DNA of 64,000 bases from Microbacterium arabinogalactanolyticum (GCF_030268005.1 NZ_BRZC01000002.1:186001-250000), one strand, 5' to 3'; shown: positions 26,632 to 37,084, counted from the stretch's first letter. Made by a program: numbers and translations. The notes: a model not told the origin generated them from the letters alone.

Positions 26632-28980
26632 ATGGCGTTTGCACTGAGGCGGGCCCGACAGCACGCCGGTCGTCTGTCGTTGATCGCCCTGGTCGTCGCG
26701 CTGCTGGTGGCGGGGATCGGCGGCATCGATGCGGTCGCCGAGCGGATGCTGGCGGAAGGCGCCTCTCGCGTCTTCACGGATGCCGAGCCCGGCGCCCGCA
26801 CGATCCGCGTGGTCGCCGACGAGGCGTCCGACGCCGCCGCGCAGGACGAGGCCGTGCGCAGGGAGATCTCCGCCGCGTTCGCCGGGGAGCGCACCGTCGT
26901 CTCGCGGCGGGCGTCCGCAGACGTGGAGCTCGCCGCGGCCGGCGGCAGCGGCCCGAGCCTCGGGATGCTGGACGATGACCGCGTACCCGATCTCGCGACC
27001 CTCGCCGCCGGGACGTGGCCGCGAACGAATAGCGAGATCGCTCTGTCGGTCGCCGCAGCGGAACGGCTGGAGCTCGGCGTCGGCGACACCGTCCCCCTCG
27101 CCGGCGACGCCGAGGGAACCGAGCTCACCCTGGTCGGCACCTGGACACCCGACGACCCCACCGATCCCGCCTGGCTCGGGGACCCGGCTGTCGTCTCGGG
27201 GGAGAGCGACGGGTCGATCGGCCCGGCGCTCGTCGCCGAAGGCGCGCTCAACGCGTACGCCGACACCGTCACGGTCATCTGGGAGATCGCGCTCTCGCGG
27301 GTCGAGCCCGCCGACATCCCAGCGCTGCAGAGCGCCCTCGTCACGCTGCGGAGCCTGCCCGAGGCGGTCGACCCGCGAAACGAGCACAGCACGGGAATCC
27401 AGGGTGACCTCGGCGACACCCTGCAGCGGCTGGGCGCCGCACTCGCAACCACGCGGGGCCTGCACGTCGCCCCCCTGCTGATCCTCGCGCTGCTCGGTGC
27501 GCTCGTGCTCGGGATCGTGCTGTCATCGCAGACGGACGCACGCGGTGAGGAGCTCGCTCTGCTGCGCGCCAGAGGCGCCTCCGTGCGCCGCCTCGCGCTG
27601 GCTGCGGCGGCCGAGACCGCGATCTGCGCGGCCGTGGGCGCTTCGCCTGCAGTGGCCGTGCTCGCCGCCACGACAGGGGTCACAGCCGCGATGGCGTGGA
27701 CCGCTGCCGGTGCGATCGGATTCGCCGCCCTCGCAGCGGCGCTGTTCACGGTGCGGCACGTCGTCGGCGTGCGCCCGGCGGCGGAGCGCAGCGACGCCGG
27801 GGCGCGCACGCTCGCCGCGCTGCTGCTCCCGACGGGGATCGTCGTCGGCATCGCCGCGCTCTCGGCCTGGCAGCTGTTCGCGCTCGGTGCCGTCGTCCGT
27901 GACGACGGCACGCCCGAACCGCTCGCGGCCGCGGCTCCGGCGCTGCTGCTGGTCGCGGCGTGCGCCCTCATCCCCGTCGCCGCGGGTCCTCTGGCCGCCG
28001 GTGCCGAGCGACTGCTGCGGCGCACACGGGGGATCGCGCCGATCCTTCCTCTGCGCCAGGTCGCCCGGCGCATGGGCGGTGTCGCCGTGGCGATCCTGTG
28101 CCTCGCCCTGGCCGCAGCATCCGTCGCCCTGGCCGCGACAGCCCCGGTGGTCGCGGGCAGGGCGGAACAGCGCGCGCTGACCACGCTTCTGGGCGGCGAC
28201 GTCCGGCTCATCTCCGAGAGTGCGATCGACGTGAGCGCGGACACCGCGTCGAGCTGGAGCGGCGTGACGACGGCTGCGGAGATCCTCGACACGCCCCTGA
28301 CGGTGGGTGCCGACACCGGCGTGCTCGTCGCCGGGCCGGCGAGCGCCGTGGGCTTCGGCGGGCATCGCAAGGGGGACGGCGGTCCCGAGATCGACGCCGA
28401 CGTCACACGACGTCTCGCCGATCGCCTCGACGCCGAGGTGGGCACCGCCTTCGCCGCGCAGATCCGCTTCGTGCCGCGTCCCGTCACCGTGCGGATCGCG
28501 CGCATCGTCGACATCATCCCTGGCGCGGGCAGCGGCCTGGCGATCGCGACCACCCCTGAGGAGCTGCGCGCCGCAGATGTGGATCTTCCCGCGAACGAGC
28601 TCTGGCTGCGCAGCGAGCATCCCACCAGCACCGCGGAGCAGCTGCGCGCCCATGCGACGCAGCCCGTGCAGATCCTCACCGCCGCACAGGTGAGCGCCGT
28701 CCCGGTCACCTCCGTGGCGACCCGCGTGCTCACGGCGGGCGCGCTGCTGGCCGCGCTGCTCGGCGTGATCGGGTTCATCGCCGCCACTTCGGCGATGAAC
28801 CGCACGCGCCGTGGCGAGGAGCGCGTGCTTCTCGCCCTCGGGCTGGCACCGCCGCGCCGCCGGGCCCTGAGAACCGGCGAGGGTGCGGGCCTCGCGGTGT
28901 ACGCCGTGGTGGCCGGTGGCGCGGTGGGCGCGGGCATCGCCGCGGCAGTCCTGCCGATCACGCTGGGGGCCGGCGCATGA
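26632..28980 (+). CDS. FtsX/MacB-type ABC transporter permease (first of two)
   Basis: 782-residue membrane subunit of a type VII-like (MacB/FtsX) ABC system. An N-terminal membrane segment (LSLIALVVALLVAGIGGI) is followed by a long extracytoplasmic domain (about 40-275). Then come hydrophobic pairs including an FtsX-type ARGEELALLRARGASVRRL coupling helix near 305, a second external region, and final segments near 695-780 with RRGEERVLLALGLAPPRRRAL. Such systems usually do mechanotransmission or export rather than classical transport. GAGGAG ribosome-binding site; stop overlaps the second permease (ATGA). Substrate unknown. Confidence 0.85.
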   Translation: MAFALRRARQHAGRLSLIALVVALLVAGIGGIDAVAERMLAEGASRVFTDAEPGARTIRVVADEASDAAAQDEAVRREISAAFAGERTVVSRRASADVELAAAGGSGPSLGMLDDDRVPDLATLAAGTWPRTNSEIALSVAAAERLELGVGDTVPLAGDAEGTELTLVGTWTPDDPTDPAWLGDPAVVSGESDGSIGPALVAEGALNAYADTVTVIWEIALSRVEPADIPALQSALVTLRSLPEAVDPRNEHSTGIQGDLGDTLQRLGAALATTRGLHVAPLLILALLGALVLGIVLSSQTDARGEELALLRARGASVRRLALAAAAETAICAAVGASPAVAVLAATTGVTAAMAWTAAGAIGFAALAAALFTVRHVVGVRPAAERSDAGARTLAALLLPTGIVVGIAALSAWQLFALGAVVRDDGTPEPLAAAAPALLLVAACALIPVAAGPLAAGAERLLRRTRGIAPILPLRQVARRMGGVAVAILCLALAAASVALAATAPVVAGRAEQRALTTLLGGDVRLISESAIDVSADTASSWSGVTTAAEILDTPLTVGADTGVLVAGPASAVGFGGHRKGDGGPEIDADVTRRLADRLDAEVGTAFAAQIRFVPRPVTVRIARIVDIIPGAGSGLAIATTPEELRAADVDLPANELWLRSEHPTSTAEQLRAHATQPVQILTAAQVSAVPVTSVATRVLTAGALLAALLGVIGFIAATSAMNRTRRGEERVLLALGLAPPRRRALRTGEGAGLAVYAVVAGGAVGAGIAAAVLPITLGAGA

Positions 28981-31652
28981 ACCGCATCCGCGTGCTGATG
29001 AGGGGCGCGTCGACGACGCCGCTGCTCTCTCTGCTCCTCGTCGTCGTGATCGCCGTGCTGTCGTGGGCGGGCATCGCGGCGCCGGGGATGCTGGAGGCCG
29101 GTCGCACTGCGACCGTGCAGCGCGCGGTGTCGTCGGTGCCAGCTCTGACGCGCTGGCCGTCGGCGACGGTACCCGGGATGCCCGCGTTCGGCGGAGCGGA
29201 TGCGGATGCCGGCGTCTGGCGCACCGCCCTCACTGCGCTCGACCGGAGCCGTCAGGAGCAGCCCGAGCCGTTGCGCGGGCTGCTCGGGACGCCGAGGCTG
29301 TCGATGATGATCGACCCCGTGCCGACATCCGACGACGGTCCCGACCGCGTGGGGCCTGTGCCGTTCAACAAGGTGGGCCTCGTCTCCGACCCCGGATTCC
29401 TCTCTCGTTCGAAGCTCGTGGACGGCCGCCTGCCGACGCGCACCGACCCCGCGGACGGCGTGGAGATCGCACTCACGAACAGGATCGCCGCGCAGCTGGA
29501 CTGGAAGGTCGGCACGGAGCGGCAGTGGGACGATCTGACGCTGACGCTCACCGGCACGGTGGAGCCGTCGGGCCGGGATGCGGGCGACTGGACGTTCATC
29601 AACGGATCGCTCACCCCGCTGATCGAGGTCGACGGGGGCGGCAACCGCATCCTCGTCGTCGCCGGGTTCATGCATGTCGATGAGATCACCGCGCTGACCG
29701 ACCGGATCAGCGACATCAAGACCAGTGCGTGGATGCCGTTCGAGGGGACGGCGCTGGACGCGACGACGGCGGCGAAGGCCGCGGCGCAGCTGCGCCGGCT
29801 CGCCGCGGATCCCGCACGCATACCCATGCACGACTCGCCGTTCTACAACGGTGGCCTGCAGTTCCGGTCCTCGCTCCCGCAGTCGATCGATGCCGGCGTC
29901 GCGCGCGCCGATGCGATGACACCGGTCGTCACGGTCGCCGCCGTCGGTCCGATCGTCGTTGCGCTCGTCGTGCTGGCGCTGGTGAGCCGCCTGATCGCCG
30001 TGCGCCGGGTCACGGCCGCAGGCGTGCTGCGGGCGCGCGGCGCGTCCCTCGGCCGACTCGTCGCACTGCTCGGCGGGGAGGGCGCCTTCCTGGGCGTGCT
30101 CGGTGCGGCCCTGGGAGCGGTCGTGGCCGCGATCCGGCCGGGGTGGGCCTCGGGTGCAGTGGTCGTGATCCCCGTGGTGCTGGCGGCCGTGCCGATCGTC
30201 GTCCTGCCATGGAGCGTCCTGACGGATGCCGAGCGCCGTGGGAGGCACGATCTGGGCGATGCGGGCAGGTTCCGCAGGGTAAGGCTCGCGGCGGAGTCGG
30301 TGATCCTGATCGCGACCGGTGTGCTCGCCGTGCTCGTCATGATGCGCGGCGGAGGCGGGGGAGCGGACCCGCTGCTGCTCGCCCTGCTCGTGCTGCTGGG
30401 CGCCTCGGGCACGGTGCTCTCCCTGCGGCTGCTGCCGGCACTGCTCGGGCTCGCCGAGATCCGCGGGCGGAGTCGGGTGTCGCTCGCCGCGCTGCTGGGC
30501 CCCGCGCGCGCACGGCGCGATCCCGTGGTGCGCGCGGCGCCCGTGCTGGCGGTGATGGTCGGCGTGGGCGTCGCCGTGTTCTCGGTGGCGTTCGCCGCCA
30601 CGGTCTCCGGCGGCATCGCCCGTGCTGCCTCGATCGGCGTGGGCGCGGACGTGCGCATCGACGCTGCGTACATCGCGGAATCCGGAGCAGCCCGTGTCGC
30701 CGAGCTCGACGGCGTGGCGGCGATGGCCGGCCGCGGCGGCGGTTCGACCGTGGAGGTCTCGTCGGGCGCCAGACACCAGCAGGCGCGCGTGTACACGGTC
30801 GATCGGGAGGCGTTCGTGAAGGTGCAGAGGGGCTCCGACGGTGCCCTGCCGCTTCCCCGGGCGCTGACCCGGGCATCCGGCGACGCCGTTCCCGTGGTCA
30901 TCTCGGAGAAGCTGACCGCCCTGCTGGGCGCGGCCCAGGGCACGCGGCTCGAGATCGGCGGAGTGCCGGCGCGCATCGTCGGAACGGTGCCGTCGCAGGC
31001 GCCGTTCGGAACCGCCGAGCAATGGCTGATCGTCGATGATGCGAACACCGAGGCGCTCGACGTGCAGGACACCGGCCTCGCGCAGCTCTTCGTCTCCCTC
31101 AGACCGGGAGCGGATGCGGATGCCGTCGGCGCAGCCGCTGCCGCCGCGCTGGGCGGGGACGCGACGTCCACCACACCGGCCGCGGTGGCCGACGTCCGCG
31201 AGCAGGACCCCGGCTACAGGTTCGTGCAGGGCGCTCTGCTGGCGGCGAGCGCCCTCGTTGCCGTGCTCCTCGCTCTCGCTGTCGTCGCGACCCTCGTGCT
31301 CGGCGCGGGGTCGAGGGCGCGGATGCTGGCGATCCTCAGCACGCTGGGGCACCGGCGACGTGCGGCGGGAAGCCTGGTGCTGTGGGAGGTGGGGCCCGCC
31401 CTGCTCGTGGCTCTGCCGTTCGGTGCAGGTGTCGGAGTCGCCACGGCCTGGCTGGTGATCCCGCAGCTGGATCTGCATGGGTTCGTGGGCGGCGCGGACC
31501 AGCCGCCGGTCCTGCTCGGAGGCTGGTGGCCGGTGCTCGCCGTGATCGCGTTCTCCGGTCTGTCGGCGCTTGCCGTGCTGGTGGCCACGGGACTGGCCTC
31601 GCGTCTCGGTGCGGCGGACGCGATCTGCGCCGACGACGAGCGGGCGCAGTGA
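28977..31652 (+). CDS. FtsX/MacB-type ABC transporter permease (second of two)
   Basis: 891 residues, paralogous in layout to the preceding permease: N-terminal membrane segment, large external domain (about 45-315), a first FtsX-like membrane block with RLIAVRRVTAAGVLRARGASL near 340, a second external domain, and a C-terminal block with GAGSRARMLAILSTLGHRRRAAG near 775. Two full-length, different permeases followed by two ATPases suggest a heteromeric complex. Begins and ends with four-base and one-base overlaps. Function unknown; relatives act in peptide antibiotic resistance, lipoprotein handling or wall remodelling. Confidence 0.85.
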   Translation: MNRIRVLMRGASTTPLLSLLLVVVIAVLSWAGIAAPGMLEAGRTATVQRAVSSVPALTRWPSATVPGMPAFGGADADAGVWRTALTALDRSRQEQPEPLRGLLGTPRLSMMIDPVPTSDDGPDRVGPVPFNKVGLVSDPGFLSRSKLVDGRLPTRTDPADGVEIALTNRIAAQLDWKVGTERQWDDLTLTLTGTVEPSGRDAGDWTFINGSLTPLIEVDGGGNRILVVAGFMHVDEITALTDRISDIKTSAWMPFEGTALDATTAAKAAAQLRRLAADPARIPMHDSPFYNGGLQFRSSLPQSIDAGVARADAMTPVVTVAAVGPIVVALVVLALVSRLIAVRRVTAAGVLRARGASLGRLVALLGGEGAFLGVLGAALGAVVAAIRPGWASGAVVVIPVVLAAVPIVVLPWSVLTDAERRGRHDLGDAGRFRRVRLAAESVILIATGVLAVLVMMRGGGGGADPLLLALLVLLGASGTVLSLRLLPALLGLAEIRGRSRVSLAALLGPARARRDPVVRAAPVLAVMVGVGVAVFSVAFAATVSGGIARAASIGVGADVRIDAAYIAESGAARVAELDGVAAMAGRGGGSTVEVSSGARHQQARVYTVDREAFVKVQRGSDGALPLPRALTRASGDAVPVVISEKLTALLGAAQGTRLEIGGVPARIVGTVPSQAPFGTAEQWLIVDDANTEALDVQDTGLAQLFVSLRPGADADAVGAAAAAALGGDATSTTPAAVADVREQDPGYRFVQGALLAASALVAVLLALAVVATLVLGAGSRARMLAILSTLGHRRRAAGSLVLWEVGPALLVALPFGAGVGVATAWLVIPQLDLHGFVGGADQPPVLLGGWWPVLAVIAFSGLSALAVLVATGLASRLGAADAICADDERAQ

Positions 31653-32608
31653 TGCACGCGGGAGAGAGGATGGACCACATGTCGGACGACGGCTCGATCG
31701 TGTGCGAGGGACTGGTGCGCATCTTCACGGCGCAGGGCGTGGAGGTGCAGGCGCTGCAGGGGCTGGAGCTTCGGATGTCGCGCGGGGAGATGGTCGCGCT
31801 CATCGGGGCGTCCGGATCGGGAAAGAGCACGCTGCTGGGCATCCTGGCCGGCCTGGACCGGCCGACGGCGGGGTCCGCCCGGGTGGCGGGCCACGACCTC
31901 GTGACGATGAGGGGCGCGGAGCGGCTGCGCTACCGCCGGCAGAGCGTCGGCTTCGTGTGGCAGCAGTCGGCGCGCAATCTGCTGCCCTACCTGTCCGCAC
32001 GGGAGAACATCGCGATGGTGCACGAGGTCGCCGGCGTCGTGCCGCGCATGCGGCGCGCCGCCGCCGGCGACGAGCTGCTGGAGCTGCTGGGCGCCGCCGA
32101 CGTCGCCGATCGTCATCCCGCCGAGATGTCCGGCGGACAGCGGCAGCGGGTGGCGATCGCCGTCGCGCTCGCGAACGGGCCTCGCGTGCTGCTGGCGGAT
32201 GAGCCGACGGGGGAGCTCGACGAGCAGACCAGCGGCGAGGTGCTGGCCGCCATGGAGACCGTGAACCGCGAGCGCGGTGTGACGACCCTCATCGTCACGC
32301 ACGATGCGGCGGTGACCGAGCACGTCGAGCGCACGGTCCGGATCCGCGACGGGCGCACCTCGACGGAGACGCTGCGTCGCACGCATCTGGACGACGAGGG
32401 ACGGTCGGTGCGGATGGCGCAGGAGTACGCCGTGCTCGATCGTGCCGGGCGCATGCAGCTGCCGGCCGACTTCGTCAGCGCGCTCGAGCTGCGTGAGCGG
32501 GTGAGGCTCACTCTCGAGCCCGATCACGTGCGGGTCGCGCCCGGGCACGGGCATCCCGCGGAGCACGCATCGGATGATGCGTCCGATGCGAGGGAGGACG
32601 GGGCGTGA
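31652..32608 (+). CDS. MacB-type ABC ATPase with C-terminal AbrB-like segment
   Basis: 318 residues from the ATG overlapping the permease stop; ATG 31679, with GAGAGG about nine bases upstream, is an equally good start. Residues 10-235 are a complete LolD/MacB-type ATPase: Walker A GASGSGKST, signature MSGGQRQR, LLADEPTGELDEQT, switch His in THD. Residues about 259-298 (EYAVLDRAGRMQLPADFVSALELRERVRLTL) match the pattern of the SpoVT/AbrB swapped-hairpin domain, usually a DNA-binding or dimerisation unit. That tail is not part of canonical MacB ATPases. It may dimerise the ATPase or link transport to regulation (inference). Confidence 0.85.
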   Translation: MHAGERMDHMSDDGSIVCEGLVRIFTAQGVEVQALQGLELRMSRGEMVALIGASGSGKSTLLGILAGLDRPTAGSARVAGHDLVTMRGAERLRYRRQSVGFVWQQSARNLLPYLSARENIAMVHEVAGVVPRMRRAAAGDELLELLGAADVADRHPAEMSGGQRQRVAIAVALANGPRVLLADEPTGELDEQTSGEVLAAMETVNRERGVTTLIVTHDAAVTEHVERTVRIRDGRTSTETLRRTHLDDEGRSVRMAQEYAVLDRAGRMQLPADFVSALELRERVRLTLEPDHVRVAPGHGHPAEHASDDASDAREDGA

Positions 32609-33285
32609 GCGCCGTGCTGCGGGCGGAGGGTCTGTCGAGGACGTTCGCGAGTGCCGGCGGAGACGTCGTGGCGGTGCGCGAGGCCGAGCTCGCCGTCGAG
32701 CTGGGGGAGCTCGTGGTGATCGCCGGGCGCTCCGGAGCGGGGAAGACGACGCTGCTCACGATGCTGGGCGGACTCGACCGTCCGACAGCGGGCCGGGTGC
32801 TCGTGGACGGTGTCGACCTCGCCGACCCGAAGACGGACGTCGCCGCCCTGCGGGGATCGCGCATCGCGTCGATCTTCCAGACCGCGGGCCTCATCCCGGT
32901 GCTCTCGGCCGCCGAGAACGTGGAGGTGCCGCTGCGCATCCGCCGCACCGAGCCGGCCGAGCGGGATCGCCGGGTCGCGGATGCCCTGCGTGACGTCGGT
33001 CTCGAGGATCACGCCAGGCAGCGGCCGGGGGAGCTGTCGGGAGGGCAGCAGCAGCGGGTCGGCATCGCACGGGCGCTGGTCATTTCTCCGGGCATCCTGC
33101 TCGCCGACGAGCCCACCGCGCAGCTGGACAGCGAGACCGGCGGGCAGATCATGGAGCTCATCGCCCGGCTGGTGCACGATCGGGGAACCGCGGCGGTCGT
33201 GGCCACTCATGACGCGGCGATGTTCGCCCGGGCCGACCGCGTGCTGGAACTGCACGACGGAGTGCTGCGCCGACGCGAGGGCTGA
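32605..33285 (+). CDS. MacB/LolD-type ABC ATPase
   Basis: 226 residues, a minimal single ATPase domain with Walker A GRSGAGKTT near 40, Q-loop (IFQTAGLIP), signature LSGGQQQR, LLADEPTAQLDSETG and switch His in THD. GTG start overlaps the preceding ATPase by four bases. Together with that gene it supplies two distinct ATPase subunits for the two FtsX-type permeases. It lacks the AbrB-like tail. Confidence 0.9.
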   Translation: MSAVLRAEGLSRTFASAGGDVVAVREAELAVELGELVVIAGRSGAGKTTLLTMLGGLDRPTAGRVLVDGVDLADPKTDVAALRGSRIASIFQTAGLIPVLSAAENVEVPLRIRRTEPAERDRRVADALRDVGLEDHARQRPGELSGGQQQRVGIARALVISPGILLADEPTAQLDSETGGQIMELIARLVHDRGTAAVVATHDAAMFARADRVLELHDGVLRRREG

Positions 33286-33340
33286 ACGCAGAGGCCGCAC
33301 CGAGCGGTCGAGAGCAGCGATGCCGCTGATCCGGTCCCCT

Positions 33341-33410
33341 GTAACGAGGTGTTCACGCGCCGGGTCTGCGCCGAAACGCCCCGGAAACACCGCGCGCGTC
33401 GGCGCGAAAC
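33341..33410. promoter_or_regulatory. Phased GTAAC/GAAAC half-sites upstream of amt (GlnR-like)
   Basis: GAAAC at 33373, 33384 and 33406, spaced 11 and 22 bases apart, and a further pair GTAAC-N6-TTCAC at 33341-33356, also 11 bases apart. Actinobacterial GlnR binds gTnAC-N6-GaAAC arrays with 11-base periodicity upstream of amt and gln genes. The first half-sites deviate from consensus, so this is a candidate nitrogen-control region only. Confidence 0.45.
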
Positions 33411-33476
33411 GCGCCGGTGGGAGTCTTTCCTCACCCGACGCTGCAGGAGCGTTCTCACTGAGAGAGGAGCGGACCC

Positions 33477-34745
<1,269 letters not shown>

Positions 34746-34749
34746 TCCG

Positions 34750-35343
34750 ATGACGAGTGCAACCTTCGTTCCGGGGCCGGCCCCGACCAGGCTCATGCGC
34801 CTGCGGGACCTGCCCCGGCGAGGGCTCGTGGCCGGAGGGGGACACGTCCGTGAGATCTGCGGGCACTGGGGGGCGGGCGGGGAGCTGCACTGGATGCTGC
34901 AGCTGGTCGAGCTGCGGCGTCCGGAGGGGGTGCTCCATCTCCCGCCGGACGCCGCGCACACGCTCGCCGGCATCGGCGGGCCGCAGGTGGGCGTCGGGCC
35001 GGGAGCCGCGGTGGGGCTGCGCAAAGAGCGCGTGCTGCACTACGCGGGCGCGTTCCTCGAACTGCGGCGCCCGCAGCTGCGGGCCGCAGAGCTGAGCCGT
35101 GTGCTCGTGCTCTCCTCGGTGCCGGCGCGGGCGACGCCCTCGCTGGTCTTCTCGGATCTGCACGGCGTGCCGGCACTCCCCGCCGATGTGCGAGCGATCG
35201 TGGTGCGCTCGGGGCGGGTCAGCGCGGGAGGCAGCACCGCGACGGCGATGGAGGCGCTGGTCGTCCCCGACGAGGCACGGGACGAGGGCGCAGGGCTCGG
35301 GGTCGTCGCCGACGATGCCCGGGTGCTGATGGTCGTCGGCTGA
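34750..35343 (+). CDS. Hypothetical protein downstream of amt
   Basis: 197 residues beginning four bases after the amt stop, without a clear ribosome-binding site, so it is likely translated by coupling. No domain is recognised. It starts with basic, proline-bearing sequence (PTRLMRLRDLPRRGLVAGGG), has HWGAGGELHWMLQLVELRRPEG near 40, and later VLVLSSVPARATPSLVFSDLHG, and lacks membrane segments. Third-position G+C is as high as in neighbouring genes, supporting that it is coding. A stem-loop terminator follows. Function unknown. Confidence 0.6.
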   Translation: MTSATFVPGPAPTRLMRLRDLPRRGLVAGGGHVREICGHWGAGGELHWMLQLVELRRPEGVLHLPPDAAHTLAGIGGPQVGVGPGAAVGLRKERVLHYAGAFLELRRPQLRAAELSRVLVLSSVPARATPSLVFSDLHGVPALPADVRAIVVRSGRVSAGGSTATAMEALVVPDEARDEGAGLGVVADDARVLMVVG

Positions 35344-35346
35344 GAG

Positions 35347-35379
35347 CCGAGCGGATCCGAGTCCAGCGGATCCGCTCGG
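35347..35379. terminator. Stem-loop between convergent genes
   Basis: Twelve perfect pairs, CCGAGCGGATCC with GGATCCGCTCGG, nine-base loop, no T-tract. Position between two convergent stops suggests a bidirectional terminator. Confidence 0.6.
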
Positions 35380-35386
35380 TTCGCCC

Positions 35387-35824
35387 TCAGGCGGCGTCCT
35401 CCGCGAGGCCGATGACGATTCCGCCCGGTCCGCGGAAGTAGCACAGGCGGACGAGTCCGCGGTAGTCGACGACCTCGCCCAGCAGCTCGCCGCCGAGCGG
35501 GCCGAGGCGCGCGATCGTGTCGTCGAGATCGTCGACGGCGAACATCACCCGATGGAACCCGAGCGTGTGGGGGATCGCCTGCGCACCCCGGCCGAGCAGT
35601 TCCGGCGCGTGATAGGTCGCGAGCTCCAGCTTTCCCGGAGCGCCGGGGATGCGCATCATGGCGATCTCCGAGCGCATCCCGCTCAGCCCGACGACGCGTC
35701 CGGCCCATTCGCCCTCTATCAGCTGCCGTCCCTCGAGCTCCATCCCGAGCACGGTGAAGAACTCGACGGCGAGGTCGAGGTCGTCCACCACGATTCCCAC
35801 ATTGTCCATGCGCACGATCGCCAT
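35387..35824 (-). CDS. VOC family protein (glyoxalase/dioxygenase fold)
   Basis: 145 residues, one complete VOC domain: MDNVGIVVDDLDLAVEFFTVLGMELEG at the N-terminus, then HTLGFHRVMFAVDDLDDTIARL and a C-terminal RLCYFRGPGGIVIGLAED. The His/Glu pattern is partly preserved, so it could be a metal-dependent lyase or dioxygenase or a binding protein; the substrate cannot be told. ATG is preceded at exactly six bases by TACGGT without a Shine-Dalgarno. Confidence 0.85.
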   Translation of the reverse strand: MAIVRMDNVGIVVDDLDLAVEFFTVLGMELEGRQLIEGEWAGRVVGLSGMRSEIAMMRIPGAPGKLELATYHAPELLGRGAQAIPHTLGFHRVMFAVDDLDDTIARLGPLGGELLGEVVDYRGLVRLCYFRGPGGIVIGLAEDAA

Positions 35825-35830
35825 GCGGCC

Positions 35831-35836
35831 ACCGTA
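35831..35836 (-). promoter_or_regulatory. Candidate -10 of VOC gene, leaderless geometry
   Basis: TACGGT on the minus strand, six bases before the ATG at 35824. Confidence 0.5.
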
Positions 35837-35858
35837 CTCCGGTGCGTGGGCTGGGCGA

Positions 35859-37007
35859 TCAGCTGAACACGCTCATCCCGTACAGCACGAACACGAACAG
35901 GTGAGCTGCGCCGTGCAGCGCGGTGAGACGCCGGCCCAGGAACGTGGCCATGGTCAGCAGCAGCGTCATGCCGAGCAGCAGCAGGTTCACCGGCGACTCG
36001 GCCAGCAGCACGTGCTGACCGGTGAGCAGCCCGATCGTGAGCACGGCGGGAATGGTCAGCCCCGCCGTGGAGACGAGAGCGCCGTGGCACAGGTTGCTCA
36101 TGCGCTGCATCTCGCCGCCGAGAGCGGCCCGGATCGTGGTGATCGTCTCGGGCAGGAACACGATCATCGCGATCAGGATGCCCGACAGCGCGACCGGTGC
36201 TCCCAGCCTGTCCAGCCCGTCATCCAACAGCGTCGCCATGTCGTGCGAGAGCAGCACGATCGGCAGCACCATCGCGATGAGCAGCAGGGTGCGTGCGGTC
36301 AGCTCGGCACGATGCTCGACGAGCACTGCGCCGATCGGAGCCCGCACCGCATCGGGGGAGGAAGCAGGGGAGGCCGTATCACCGGCATCCGGCACCTCCT
36401 GGAAGTCCGTCCGCTGCGCACCCATCTGACGCAGCAGGAAGAAGGCGTACAGCCCCACCGTCAGCAGGACGAGAGGGATCGCCTGAGCCGGGGCGTAGGC
36501 GCCCTCGCCCCCGATCAGCGCGGGCAGCGCGAACGCCACAGAGAGCAGCACGATCAGCATCCCGAGGTACAGCGAGACGCCGGTGGGGTTCGCGCGGAGA
36601 TGCCGATGCCTCATGCCACCCACCAGCAGCGCGACGCCGATCACGAGGTTCATGATGATCATGGACACGGCCATCACGGAGTCGCGGGCGATCGTGGTGT
36701 GCTCGCCCGGGCCGAGCATCACCGCGGCGATGAGGATCACCTCGATCGCGGCGATCGAGATAGTCAGCACGAGGGTCCCGTACGGATCGCCGAGTCGGTG
36801 CGCGAGATGCTCCGCCTCGGTGACGACGCCGAATGCGCTCACCGTGATCACGGCGACGATGCCGGCGAGCAGCAGCCACAGCAGCCAGGCGGGCAGGTCG
36901 CCGTCCAGGGCGGTGCCGAGCGCGAGCAGCAGGAGGAAGGAGCCCCAGCCCAGGACCAGTCGGAGGACGGCGGTCGGGGTGAGGACGGTGCGGAGGAGGG
37001 TTCGCAT
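35859..37007 (-). CDS. Calcium (sodium)/proton antiporter, ChaA-like (CaCA family)
   Basis: 382-residue membrane antiporter exchanging Ca2+ or Na+/K+ for protons. About ten to eleven hydrophobic segments in two inverted halves; the first carries GDPYGTLVLTISIAAIEVILIAAVML near 72, the second SHDMATLLDDGLDRLGAP then LPETITTIRAALGGEMQRMSN near 290, both with the acidic residue expected in CaCA alpha repeats. A hydrophilic linker lies between. The cation is inferred from the family. Divergent from the flavin oxidoreductase. Confidence 0.88.
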   Translation of the reverse strand: MRTLLRTVLTPTAVLRLVLGWGSFLLLLALGTALDGDLPAWLLWLLLAGIVAVITVSAFGVVTEAEHLAHRLGDPYGTLVLTISIAAIEVILIAAVMLGPGEHTTIARDSVMAVSMIIMNLVIGVALLVGGMRHRHLRANPTGVSLYLGMLIVLLSVAFALPALIGGEGAYAPAQAIPLVLLTVGLYAFFLLRQMGAQRTDFQEVPDAGDTASPASSPDAVRAPIGAVLVEHRAELTARTLLLIAMVLPIVLLSHDMATLLDDGLDRLGAPVALSGILIAMIVFLPETITTIRAALGGEMQRMSNLCHGALVSTAGLTIPAVLTIGLLTGQHVLLAESPVNLLLLGMTLLLTMATFLGRRLTALHGAAHLFVFVLYGMSVFS

Positions 37008-37084
37008 GGCGGATGCCGAATCCGCAGGGCCGTCCCCGCCTGTGATGACTCCGCTCGGGTCGTCCCGGCGGTCGCTTCACGCCG

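Noticed and set aside
25581..31478. A 1,965-codon open frame on the minus strand across the FtsX-type operon
   Set aside because: Long antisense frames arise in 70% G+C DNA because stop codons are rare. The translation is Arg/Ala/Ser-rich without domains, and the plus-strand genes here have full ABC motifs.
33286..33476. A small gene in the gap before amt
   Set aside because: No frame has a credible start with ribosome-binding site; the region is better explained as regulatory DNA.
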